Assembly: GCA_937975745.1 (NCBI GenBank)
Contig: CALJUK010000124.1
Span: 1-7,250, forward strand
Direction of reading: 5' to 3'
From: an uncultured Planctomycetaceae bacterium
GTDB taxonomy: Bacteria; Planctomycetota; Planctomycetia; Planctomycetales; Planctomycetaceae
Length of the DNA: 7,250 bases
Positions within the stretch are counted from its first letter, which is position 1; each line of letters starts with the position of its first letter. Position numbers and translations under genes: made by a program. Below are positions 1 to 7,089 of the stretch, one piece after another. The notes beneath the pieces are model-generated. The model made no database searches and was not told where the DNA came from. It saw nothing but the letters and a program-made list of their open reading frames with translations.

Positions 1-580
1 CCCCTCGGCCGACAATCAATTCGACAGGCCAGCGGCTGCTGGCGACGCCGCGCGTCTGTTCGAGTTCTTCCGGAGTCAGCTTCTTCTTGGCTCGCAACTC
101 GGCAGCCGCCTGATTGAGAGTAATCCCGGGATCGGGTTCGACTGTGTGATTCCCCTGGAAGTTGAGTCCCAGGAAAACTGGCGTGGGCTGGTCGGTCTTC
201 GGCCGGTAGACCAGCATCCGCATGCTGGGTCCGTCCGATCTCGCGCCGAATCGAATCAGAATCTCCTGCCGAATGGCCTTCCCGCCCACAGCCTCCTTGT
301 CTTCCGGCAGCTCCGTGAATGTCAGCTGCACCGACTGGTGAGGGCGTCGGCCGTAAACATGCTTGCGGAAGAGTTCCAGCAACTCGGGCCGCCGCCGCTC
401 TTTCCACGTGGCCGCATCCAATACCGGCGAGCCATCACTCATTACTAAGGGATCGGGCAGCGTGTACTGTGGAACCTTGGACTCGTCGTAGTTGAAACCC
501 TTGGGCTGCGCAGACAGGGTTCCACACACGCCCAGGACGCATGCCACCGTTACGGCAGCCATTCGAGTCATTGTCCGCAT
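1..580 (-). CDS. CE15-type glucuronoyl esterase-like exported hydrolase (N-terminal 193 residues, runs off left edge)
   Basis: The gene reads leftward from ATG at 580 and stays open to base 1, so the C-terminal part is missing. Residues 1-24 look like a Sec signal peptide: basic start (MRTMTRM), hydrophobic core (AAVTVACVLGVCG), and probable cleavage after LSA before QPKG. The mature part has the landmarks of planctomycete CE15-like proteins: NYDESKVPQYTLPDPL (30-45), ERRRPELLELFRKHVYG (61-77), FLGLNFQGNHTV (136-147), DPGITL (150-155) and SSRWPVE (181-187). CE15 enzymes are alpha/beta hydrolases that cleave ester bonds between 4-O-methyl-glucuronoyl groups of xylan and lignin alcohols. The nucleophile-serine motif lies further on, outside the window, so activity cannot be judged. 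ATG 580 is preferred over in-frame ATGs at 571 and 562 because GAGG lies 7 nt upstream and the signal peptide keeps its basic end. The gene lies 58 bp after the DUF1552 gene, probably in the same operon. It could also be a more general acetyl-xylan-esterase-like hydrolase of the same fold. Confidence 0.82.
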   Translation of the reverse strand, partial: MRTMTRMAAVTVACVLGVCGTLSAQPKGFNYDESKVPQYTLPDPLVMSDGSPVLDAATWKERRRPELLELFRKHVYGRRPHQSVQLTFTELPEDKEAVGGKAIRQEILIRFGARSDGPSMRMLVYRPKTDQPTPVFLGLNFQGNHTVEPDPGITLNQAAAELRAKKKLTPEELEQTRGVASSRWPVELIVGRG

Positions 581-587
581 TCGAACG

Positions 588-591
588 CCTC
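588..591 (-). promoter_or_regulatory. Ribosome binding site of the CE15-like gene
   Basis: On the minus strand GAGG sits 7 nt before ATG 580. The alternative in-frame ATGs at 571 and 562 have no comparable purine motif at that distance, so this site decides the start. Confidence 0.5.
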
Positions 592-638
592 GCGGTTCAG
601 GAGAGATTACCGGTTCAGCTCGCCATTCGGGCAGGGCA

Positions 639-1973
639 TTACGTTGTCAGTTCGGACAAGGGACCCGTGCTATCGCCGAAGCTCAGCACGTCGCCGCCAA
701 ATCGCTGCAACATCGACAGGTACAGATTATTCAGCGGCGTCTCGTGCTCGTACTTGATATGGCGTCCCGTCTCGACACCTCCGCCGCGGCCAGCCAGCAG
801 GATCGGCAAGTCGTGGTGATGATGCCGGTTGCCGTCGCCAATGGCACTGCCATAAGTGATCAAGCAGTGATCGAGCAGAGTCCCTTCCCCCTCGCGAACT
901 GATTTGAGCTTGTCGAGGAAGTAGGCGAATTGCTCAATCAAGAATTTGTCGATCCGCTTCAGCTTGGCGATCTTGTCCTCGTCGTCGCGGTGATGCGACA
1001 ACTGATGATGTCCTTCGGCCACGTCGACCATTTTGTAGCTGCGGTTATCACCTGCATTGGCCAGCATGAACGTGCTGACCCGCGTCGTGTCGGTCTGAAA
1101 GGCCAGGACCAGCAGGTCGTACATCAGACGGACAGGTTCGCGAAAGTCGCTGGGGATTTGGTCTGGAACCTTGAAGGCCGGTTTCGCGGCCGGCTTCCGC
1201 AACTCCTGGGAACGCTCGATACGAACTTCCAGCTCGCGAACACTGGTGAAGTATTCGTCGACCTTCTGCTGGTCCGTTTTGCCGAGACGCTTGCGGAGCT
1301 GCTCGGCATCGCGGCTGACCAGATCGAGAACACTTTTGCGATACAATTCGCGCCGCTTGCGTTCCTGCTCGTCTCGGCCTCCCTCGCCGAACAGCCGATC
1401 GAAGACCAACTTCGGGTGAATCTCTTTGGCCATCGGTGTCGTCGGGCTTTTCCACGAGACATTCGACGAATACGCACAGCTGTAACCCGAGTCGCACTGG
1501 CCCGCGTTCCGGCCGGCGGAAGTCCCCAGCTCCAGGGAGGGCAAGCGGGTGAGACCGCCCCGTTGCTCGGCAGCAATCTGATCGACCGAAATGCCGGCTC
1601 GAATGTCGGCCCCGCTTGTCTTGACCGGGTGCACACCGGTCAGATAGGTGGCAGCACATCGGGCGTGATCGCCAGGGCCGTCCCCTTTCGCCCGAGCGTT
1701 GTCCTGTGCCAGGCCGGACAACACAAGGAAGTCCTTCTTGTGGGCCGCCAGTGGCTGCAGCGTTTCGGACAGCTGGTAGTCCGGACCGACATCCTGCGGA
1801 TCCCAGGCCGGCTTAATGACGCCGTTCGGGATGAAGACGAAGCCCAGACGCGTGGGAGGCTCACTCTGCGTGGCGGCGGCCGACGCTCGCCCGGCCATCG
1901 ACTCCAACCAGGGAAGTGCCACCGCCGTTCCCATCCCACGCAACACTGTCCGACGCGAAAGTGGAAATGTCAT
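639..1973 (-). CDS. DUF1552 family protein with Tat signal
   Basis: This 444-residue protein starts at ATG 1973 and ends with TAA at 641-639. Its N-terminus has a twin-arginine motif (SRRTVLRG, residues 6-13) followed by a short hydrophobic stretch (TAVALPWL), so Tat-dependent export is expected. The body matches DUF1552: LGFVFIPNGV (43-52), LSGLAQDNA (85-93), GDHARCAATYLTGVHP (101-116), QCDSGYSCAYSSNVSW (159-174) and, near the C-terminus, GSAIGDGNRHHHHDLPILLAG (375-395). That His-rich segment is characteristic of the family. Residues 200-262 are charged and helical in look. The length is normal and no interruption is visible. The biochemical function of DUF1552 is not established. These genes regularly sit directly after PSD1/DUF1592 cytochrome-type genes in planctomycetes, as here, where the start overlaps the upstream stop by four bases. 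That argues for translational coupling and joint action outside the cytoplasm. The family assignment is secure; any catalytic role is inference. Confidence 0.92.
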   Translation of the reverse strand: MTFPLSRRTVLRGMGTAVALPWLESMAGRASAAATQSEPPTRLGFVFIPNGVIKPAWDPQDVGPDYQLSETLQPLAAHKKDFLVLSGLAQDNARAKGDGPGDHARCAATYLTGVHPVKTSGADIRAGISVDQIAAEQRGGLTRLPSLELGTSAGRNAGQCDSGYSCAYSSNVSWKSPTTPMAKEIHPKLVFDRLFGEGGRDEQERKRRELYRKSVLDLVSRDAEQLRKRLGKTDQQKVDEYFTSVRELEVRIERSQELRKPAAKPAFKVPDQIPSDFREPVRLMYDLLVLAFQTDTTRVSTFMLANAGDNRSYKMVDVAEGHHQLSHHRDDEDKIAKLKRIDKFLIEQFAYFLDKLKSVREGEGTLLDHCLITYGSAIGDGNRHHHHDLPILLAGRGGGVETGRHIKYEHETPLNNLYLSMLQRFGGDVLSFGDSTGPLSELTT

Positions 1974-4687
1974 TGCGTCCGCTCCTCTCCCCTTCTCATC
2001 TGGAAGGGTTCACTGCGTACAATCTCGATCACGAGTGTCGAGAATTTGTAGTCGTCCTCGGCCAGCGCATCGACAATGCGATCGACGGCACACGAATCAT
2101 AATACTCCAGACCGCGGCCGATGGCGTAGGTCAGCATCTTTTCGGACAATGCCCGGGCAAACTGCCTCTCTCTTCCTCGCAGGATCTGGATCAGTTCCAG
2201 TGGCCCCGAGAACTTCTCACCCGTCGGCAGCACTCCCGTGGTATCCAGCGGTTTGCCCCGCTCCTGTTCACGATATCGACCGATCGCATCGAAGTTCTCC
2301 AGTCCGAAGCCCAGCGGGTCCATAACCTTATGACAACTCGCGCAAGCCGGATCCTTCCGGTGCTGTTCCAACTGCTCACGCAGCGTCGCATCGGGATTGG
2401 CGGCAGTTGTCTCTTCCAGGCTCGGGACATTCGGCGGCGGATCGGGCGGAGGCGACGACAGCAGGTTGTCGAGAACCCATAGTCCCCGCTTCACAGGAGA
2501 CGTTCGCGTCGGATTCGACGTGATGGTCAGCACGCTGGCCTGCGTCAGGACACCGGCCCGTGGAGTCCCATCGAGACTGACCATCTGGAACTCGCCGTCG
2601 TCTGTCCCTTCAAACGGCTTGCCGCTGTAAAAACTTGCCAGGCGGTCATTCGTGAATGTGTATCGTCCGTCGAGGAAATCCAGGATGCTGCGGTCTTCCC
2701 GCATCACGTGGGAAAAGAACAGTTCCGTTTCGCGACGCATACTCTGACGGAGCGCATCGTTGAATTCCGGAAACTGCTTCGGATCCGGCGTGACGTCGTC
2801 CAGATTGCGAAGATTCAACCACTGGCCACCGAAGTTCTTGACCAGCTGATCAGACTTCGGATCGGCCAGCATTCGCGCGACTTGTTCCTTAAAGACATGG
2901 TTCCGGCGAAGAGTTCCCTGCCTCGCCAACTCGAATAGTTCCGCGTCGGGCATGGTCGACCACAGGAAGTAAGACAACCGGGAAGCCAACTCCCACTCGC
3001 TGATGGACTGTCGTCGCATCGGATCGTCGGGTGCTTCCGAACGCTCAATCCGGAACAGAAAGTGTGGCGACACCAAAGCGGCCTGGACTGCCAGGCGGAG
3101 CCCTCCTTCAAATGGTTCCCCTTGTTCCATGCCAAAGTCAACGATGCTGGCGATCTCGTCGACTTCGCCACTTGTCACGGGCCGTCGCCAGGCTCGCTCC
3201 AGGAACGGACGGAGAATCTTCTGAGCACACTCCGTGGGAGACAGCGATTCGTCCGGAGTGCAGGTCACCAACTGGCGGGGCGATTCGGGCAACTCATGCG
3301 GGCGGACATCGAGCGGGACATCGAAGGTGAACTGGCCGATGTAAAGGTTACGGTCCCGGTCCCCCTCGGGGCCTTTCGGGTTGTAATAGTCGTTGGTGAA
3401 CGTGGCTTCGAACTGATGCTGCCCCGCCGTCAGCGATAAACGGTGCTTGTACTCGCCGACCGCGTTCTGATCGGCCAGAACGTCAAACACTTCGACCTTC
3501 TGCTTGTCGACGGTGAGTTCCATGCGGGCCGGTTCGTCGCCGGCCTGTTGACCAGCCGCTTCAATCCGCAGTTCATACTCGCCGTCACGCGACGCCTCGA
3601 AACTGCCAATGACCGATCCCCGTGAGGGCAAACCATACATCCCGTAGGAACCCAACTTGGCCGACCCGGTCCCTTTGAGTTGTTTCCCCTTTTTCACCAC
3701 CGGTTTTACTCCCGGCGGTCGCCCCACAACAATGGCTGCGGCAGCGACCTGTTCGGCGGCGTCGAGGTATTTTTCGAGCAGCAGCGGCGGAAGCGTGAGG
3801 ACGTCGCCAATGTTGTCGAAACCGTAGCCGACATCGTCAGACGGGAACGAGTCGGCCGGTGTTATCGTGACTCCCAACAGATCGCGAATGGTGTTGTTGT
3901 ATTCGTTGCGGTTCAGGCGGCGGATCGTCACCCGCCCCGGATCGCGATCGACCGAGCAGTCGACATAGAACAGCGTCTTATCCAGCCACTGGGCGATTGC
4001 CGTGCGCTCTTCGGCCGTCGGTTGGGGCTCGTAGTCGGCCGGAGGCATCGCCTGGATCTCGATCCGGTCCAGGACGCCTTCCCACGTCTTGCGTCTCGCC
4101 AGCAAATCCGACTCGTGTCGAGCCTTGTCCAATGCCAGCCCCGCTTCGGCCTCGTCACCCTGGTGACAGTCGAAGCAGTACTTCTTCAGGAACGGCTGAA
4201 CCTTGGTCGGAAATTCGGACGGTTTCGGTTCCATAGGACTCGCCGCCGCCACACTGGAGAGTTGCAAGTTCGAGCTGGAATCGCTGCCGTGCGGACCGAA
4301 TGATCCACGCTCGCCACGGAAAGCCGACACCGCAGCACCGAGAACGGCCGCCACGGTTGCACCGACCAACGCCCGTTTCACCAATCGCGTGCGCCCCATT
4401 CTCTCTGCGGCGGGTTTCGGCAGAGCGGGTTTCGGCGCGGAGGGCTGTTGTCGATCGCTACCAATTCGATCGCTACCGGTCCGCGAGGGGCTTTTCGCCG
4501 ATGTGGGCCGATCAACGGCAGCTTGCGACTCGTGATCCCGTTCGCGAATACGGCGAATCTGTTCGGTTGTGGGGACCTGCAGCAGCTTTCCACAGTCCGG
4601 ATTGGGGCACCGTCCCCGCTTTCCGGCGGAGCTTTCACTGACTCGGAACCGGATGCCACACGATTGACATCGAAGCGAAAACGACAT
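1970..4687 (-). CDS. Membrane-anchored PSD1-type c-cytochrome protein (DUF1587/1595/1592/1588/1585) with N-terminal zinc ribbon
   Basis: The protein has 905 residues from ATG 4687. Residues 1-40 form a zinc ribbon (CQSC at 7-10, CPNPDC at 27-32). Residues 41-104 are a charged, Ser/Pro-rich linker, and about 105-123 (RALVGATVAAVLGAAVSAF) is one membrane segment. The rest is probably periplasmic: a PSCyt1/PSD1 cytochrome domain with heme motif CFDCH (171-175) and EIQAMPP, DUF1587 (RLNRNEYNNTIRDLLG, 257-272), a beta-rich insert resembling a carbohydrate-binding module (about 358-458), DUF1595 (about 488-548), DUF1592 (about 563-690), DUF1588 with a second heme motif CASCH (782-786) and MDPLGFGLENFDAIG, and DUF1585 (about 826-898). 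Two CxxCH sites suggest a diheme electron-transfer protein, but the family's substrate is unknown. A GTG at 4750 would add 21 residues; ATG 4687 is chosen because planctomycete zinc ribbons typically begin a few residues after the initiator. The Shine-Dalgarno is weak (TGAG, 7 nt upstream). It is probably the first gene of an operon with the DUF1552 gene, which it overlaps by ATGA. Confidence 0.92.
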   Translation of the reverse strand: MSFSLRCQSCGIRFRVSESSAGKRGRCPNPDCGKLLQVPTTEQIRRIRERDHESQAAVDRPTSAKSPSRTGSDRIGSDRQQPSAPKPALPKPAAERMGRTRLVKRALVGATVAAVLGAAVSAFRGERGSFGPHGSDSSSNLQLSSVAAASPMEPKPSEFPTKVQPFLKKYCFDCHQGDEAEAGLALDKARHESDLLARRKTWEGVLDRIEIQAMPPADYEPQPTAEERTAIAQWLDKTLFYVDCSVDRDPGRVTIRRLNRNEYNNTIRDLLGVTITPADSFPSDDVGYGFDNIGDVLTLPPLLLEKYLDAAEQVAAAAIVVGRPPGVKPVVKKGKQLKGTGSAKLGSYGMYGLPSRGSVIGSFEASRDGEYELRIEAAGQQAGDEPARMELTVDKQKVEVFDVLADQNAVGEYKHRLSLTAGQHQFEATFTNDYYNPKGPEGDRDRNLYIGQFTFDVPLDVRPHELPESPRQLVTCTPDESLSPTECAQKILRPFLERAWRRPVTSGEVDEIASIVDFGMEQGEPFEGGLRLAVQAALVSPHFLFRIERSEAPDDPMRRQSISEWELASRLSYFLWSTMPDAELFELARQGTLRRNHVFKEQVARMLADPKSDQLVKNFGGQWLNLRNLDDVTPDPKQFPEFNDALRQSMRRETELFFSHVMREDRSILDFLDGRYTFTNDRLASFYSGKPFEGTDDGEFQMVSLDGTPRAGVLTQASVLTITSNPTRTSPVKRGLWVLDNLLSSPPPDPPPNVPSLEETTAANPDATLREQLEQHRKDPACASCHKVMDPLGFGLENFDAIGRYREQERGKPLDTTGVLPTGEKFSGPLELIQILRGRERQFARALSEKMLTYAIGRGLEYYDSCAVDRIVDALAEDDYKFSTLVIEIVRSEPFQMRRGEERTQ
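1982..1986 (-). promoter_or_regulatory. Ribosome binding site of the DUF1552 gene inside the end of the upstream gene
   Basis: AGGAG on the minus strand lies 8 nt before ATG 1973, within the last codons of the PSD1-type gene. Together with the ATGA stop/start overlap it indicates coupled translation of the two genes. Confidence 0.65.
4451..4477. repeat. Short direct repeat (2 x 12 bp) in the linker of the PSD1-type gene
   Basis: TCGATCGCTACC occurs at 4451-4462 and again at 4466-4477, a period of 15 bp. In the minus-strand frame it encodes two GSDR units (GSDRIGSDRQ, residues 71-80) in the disordered linker between zinc ribbon and membrane segment. It probably reflects a small in-frame duplication and has no evident regulatory meaning. 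Confidence 0.4.
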
Positions 4688-4884
4688 GCGTCGACTCAGG
4701 TAAGAATCGGCGACCAGAAAGACCAGCAGTTCCGATACCCTCGCGGGCACAACCAGTCAGCCTGATCCAAAGGAGCGAGTTTGCCTGGTCTTCCAGCAGC
4801 GGTTCGCAGTCCCAATCTGCATCACCGACGGCAGACCAGAAGCATGTGGGGGGGGTTGGGAAAATCGGCGTTGCCTGTCGATTT

Positions 4885-4913
4885 ATTGTACGACGGCACA
4901 CGGGGGCTGTCCA
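4885..4913 (-). promoter_or_regulatory. Sigma70-like promoter for the PSD1-DUF1552(-CE15) operon
   Basis: On the minus strand TGGACA (4913-4908, 5 of 6 matches to TTGACA) is separated by exactly 17 bp from TACAAT (4890-4885, 5 of 6 matches to TATAAT). Transcription would start near 4878, leaving a leader of about 190 nt before ATG 4687. The site lies between two codirectional genes, so it could give the downstream operon its own transcription. It is a consensus match by eye; planctomycete promoters are less well characterised than those of E. coli. Confidence 0.5.
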
Positions 4914-5023
4914 GAACTGGATTTCCGGCAGAACCCCATCCGCTCCCAGGACATCGGACAAACAGTCTCGGAGAGCAGCGCAGCCCCCCAATCTCCCACT
5001 TCTGGTGGCGTCGGTTGCACGAT

Positions 5024-5040
5024 TTCACACGAAGTGCGAA
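5024..5040 (-). terminator. Weak hairpin directly after the M3 peptidase stop
   Basis: Immediately after the TAA, the minus strand reads TTCGCAC, a TTC loop, then GTGTGAA. This is a 7-bp stem with one G-U pair. No U tract follows, so it is at best a weak terminator or a 3' end stabilising hairpin. Confidence 0.25.
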
Positions 5041-7089
5041 TTACTTGTCCGACAGTAGACCACACTGCTTGAGCAGGGGTTCCGGGCTGGGCTCGCGGCC
5101 GCGGAAATCTTTGAAAATCTCCATCGGATGCCGACTTCCCCCCAGCGAGAGAACTGTGTCCCGGAACCGTTTGCCGACTTCCGCGATCGCAATGTCGTTG
5201 TCCAGCCCGACTTCTTCGAACGCACCGAAAGCATCGGCACTGAGAACCTCGGCCCATTTGTAGCTGTAGTACCCGGCGGCATAGCCTCCAGAAAAAATGT
5301 GCTGAAAGGCACACAGCGAACGATCTTCGGGAAGGGGCGGCAGAACGGACACCTTGGCGGCAATCTCACGCTGCAACTCGAACACACTCTGCTGACCGTT
5401 TGGATTAAACCGGGTGTGGAGGGCCATATCGGTCATGCCGAACAACAACTGCCGCAACATCATGCTGCCGGCCCGATAGGTCCGGGCACCGCAGATCTTC
5501 TCGAACAACTCTTCCGGCAGGGATTCGCCGGTCTGGTAATGGCTGGTCATGCCAAGCAATGTCGCACGATGGTAACACCAGTTCTCCATGAACGGACTGG
5601 GGAGTTCGACAGAGTACCATTCCACACCACTGATGCCGGGCGCATCGGCCTGGTAGCCAGTTGGCCGCATATGTTGCAGGCCATGGCCAAACTCGTGGAA
5701 CAGCGTCTCGACTTCGCGAAACGTCATCAACGACGGCCGGTTACCGACCGGAGGTGTCGAGTTGCAGACCAGGTGTGCCACCGGAATCTGCAATTCCCCG
5801 CTGATCCACCGCCGGGAGAGGCAGTCGTTCATCCAGGCACCACCACGTTTGTCTTCCGGCCTTGAATACGGATCGAGGTAGAACGCAGCAATGGGCTGAC
5901 CGTTGGCGTCGGCGATCTTGAAGAACCGGACATCCTCATGCCAGATCGGAGCCTCGCCGTCGGCCGGTGTCACCTTGATCGAAAAGATCCTCTCCACCAG
6001 ATCGAACAAGCCCTGCAGGACATTCTTCAGCGAAAAGTAGGGGCGGAGCTCTTCATCGGTGAACTGGAAACGCTCTTCCCGCAAACGCTCTGCCCAAAAA
6101 CCGACATCCCAGTTGAGAATCGGTTCGCTTTGTCCATGCGTCTTGGCGAACTCTTCAATCTCCTGTTGGTCACGGACGCCGGCATCCCACGACGCGGATC
6201 TCAGCGATTCGAACATATCCTCGACGGCTGCAACATCCGGAGCCATCTTGGTGGCGAGACTGACTTCGGCATAGTTGTCATAGCCGAGCAGTTGCGCCTG
6301 TTCTTTGCGCAATTCCAGAATCCGGGTGATGATCGGCGAGTTGTCCCATTCTCCCTCCGAGGCCCGGGTGATAAACGCTCGGTACATCTTCTCACGGAGC
6401 GGCCGCTGCTTGCAGTGCGACATGAACGCCGTAAAGCTGGGGCCGTCGAGCGTGAAACGCCACGGCCCCTTCTCGGCTGTCGACTCGGGTGTGTCTTTCT
6501 CCTTCTTCTGGTTGTAGGCGTGCGAAGCCAGTTCCAGGGCGCTGCTGGGCATTCCTTCGACATCGGCCGGGTTGTCGAGCGTCAGCGAGTAGGCCTTGGT
6601 CGCGTCCAGAACGTGGTTGGCGAAGTCCGTCCCTAACCGCGAGAGCTCCTGCGAATTGGTATTGAATTTCTCACGGACCTCACCTTGCAGACCAATGCCA
6701 GCCAGTTCTGCATTCAGCAGCCGATGTTCGACAATCCGCTGTTGCGTCTGAGTGAGGTTGCTCCATTCGTCTCCCTCACGCAGCTGCTTGAGCGCTTCAT
6801 ACAACGGCTGACTTTGGTTGGCACGCAGGCCGAACTTGACGACGTCATCCAGGACTGCTTCGTATGCCTTCCGCAAGTTGGGAGAGTTGCGCAAGCCGCA
6901 CAAGTGACCGCCAGGCCCCCAACTGTGTTCGAAGGGAATATCCATGGCCTGCAGCGGACGCATCAAACCTTCCCAGGTCGGCGTCGCCGATTGTTCCAGA
7001 GCGGTCACGGTCCGTTCCGCGTCGGCCAGCACGTCGCGAATGGCGGGCTCGACATGTTCGGGGCGGATGCGATCGAACGGCGGAAGGCC
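5041..7089 (-). CDS. prlC: M3 family zinc oligopeptidase (oligopeptidase A type), start codon missing
   Basis: This is a cytoplasmic-type metallopeptidase that degrades short peptides, ending at TAA 5043-5041. Similarity to oligopeptidase A begins at GLPPFDRIRPEHVEPAI (from 7089), matching the family's usual N-terminus (E. coli PrlC has LPPF...PEHV.PAV). From there it is 682 residues, close to the family length of about 680. Numbered from the in-frame GTG at 7032, the zinc site is HEFGH at 446-450 within TLFHEFGHGLQHM, and the third ligand is Glu476 in VELPSPFMENW (most relatives have Q where this protein has P480). The substrate-binding GGYAAGYYSYKWAEV is at 582-596. No signal peptide is seen. 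No ATG, GTG or TTG occurs in frame between 7089 and the window edge. The first usable start, GTG 7032, would drop about 19 conserved residues plus the normal first dozen. The frame is open to 7250, but those upstream residues do not look like the family. The catalytic domain seems intact; the 5' end is probably a deletion or misassembly product. Confidence 0.9.
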   Translation of the reverse strand, partial: GLPPFDRIRPEHVEPAIRDVLADAERTVTALEQSATPTWEGLMRPLQAMDIPFEHSWGPGGHLCGLRNSPNLRKAYEAVLDDVVKFGLRANQSQPLYEALKQLREGDEWSNLTQTQQRIVEHRLLNAELAGIGLQGEVREKFNTNSQELSRLGTDFANHVLDATKAYSLTLDNPADVEGMPSSALELASHAYNQKKEKDTPESTAEKGPWRFTLDGPSFTAFMSHCKQRPLREKMYRAFITRASEGEWDNSPIITRILELRKEQAQLLGYDNYAEVSLATKMAPDVAAVEDMFESLRSASWDAGVRDQQEIEEFAKTHGQSEPILNWDVGFWAERLREERFQFTDEELRPYFSLKNVLQGLFDLVERIFSIKVTPADGEAPIWHEDVRFFKIADANGQPIAAFYLDPYSRPEDKRGGAWMNDCLSRRWISGELQIPVAHLVCNSTPPVGNRPSLMTFREVETLFHEFGHGLQHMRPTGYQADAPGISGVEWYSVELPSPFMENWCYHRATLLGMTSHYQTGESLPEELFEKICGARTYRAGSMMLRQLLFGMTDMALHTRFNPNGQQSVFELQREIAAKVSVLPPLPEDRSLCAFQHIFSGGYAAGYYSYKWAEVLSADAFGAFEEVGLDNDIAIAEVGKRFRDTVLSLGGSRHPMEIFKDFRGREPSPEPLLKQCGLLSDK

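Larger units (their letters stand above)
4688..5040 (-). other. Intergenic region upstream of the PSD1-type gene
   Basis: These 353 bp separate the M3 peptidase stop from the chosen start of the PSD1-type gene. Reading leftward, the region holds a weak hairpin just after the peptidase stop, a sigma70-like promoter near 4885-4913, and a predicted leader of roughly 190 nt. That leader contains a run of eight G on the plus strand (4848-4855, C8 in the transcript). The open frame of the downstream gene extends back to a GTG at 4750, so 4688-4750 could be coding if that start is used. No tRNA or recognisable riboswitch was seen, and the plus-strand open frames here show no family features. Confidence 0.6.

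Noticed and set aside
1048..1659. Minus-strand overlapping frames of 203 and 170 residues within the DUF1552 gene
   Set aside because: They are out of frame with the conserved DUF1552 motifs and show no motifs of their own.
930..2051. 373-residue plus-strand open frame, with other plus-strand frames at 492-902 and 1916-2482
   Set aside because: They lie antisense to the well-supported DUF1552 and PSD1-type genes, show no family motifs and have Arg/Gln-rich composition typical of shadow frames in GC-rich coding DNA.
4688..4750. GTG 4750 as the start of the PSD1-type gene, adding 21 residues
   Set aside because: The added residues look unrelated to the zinc ribbon, whose usual start matches ATG 4687. 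GTG 4750 lacks a strong Shine-Dalgarno. It cannot be fully excluded because ATG 4687 also has a weak one.
4848..4860. G8TTGGG as a G-quadruplex regulatory element
   Set aside because: Only one long and one short G run are close together; the four evenly spaced runs expected of a stable quadruplex are not present.
4781..5263. Plus-strand frame from TTG 4781 with an AAAGGAG-like Shine-Dalgarno upstream, crossing the intergenic gap
   Set aside because: More than 200 bp run antisense into the conserved C-terminus of the M3 peptidase, and the protein has no recognisable domain. The ribosome-site match is probably chance.
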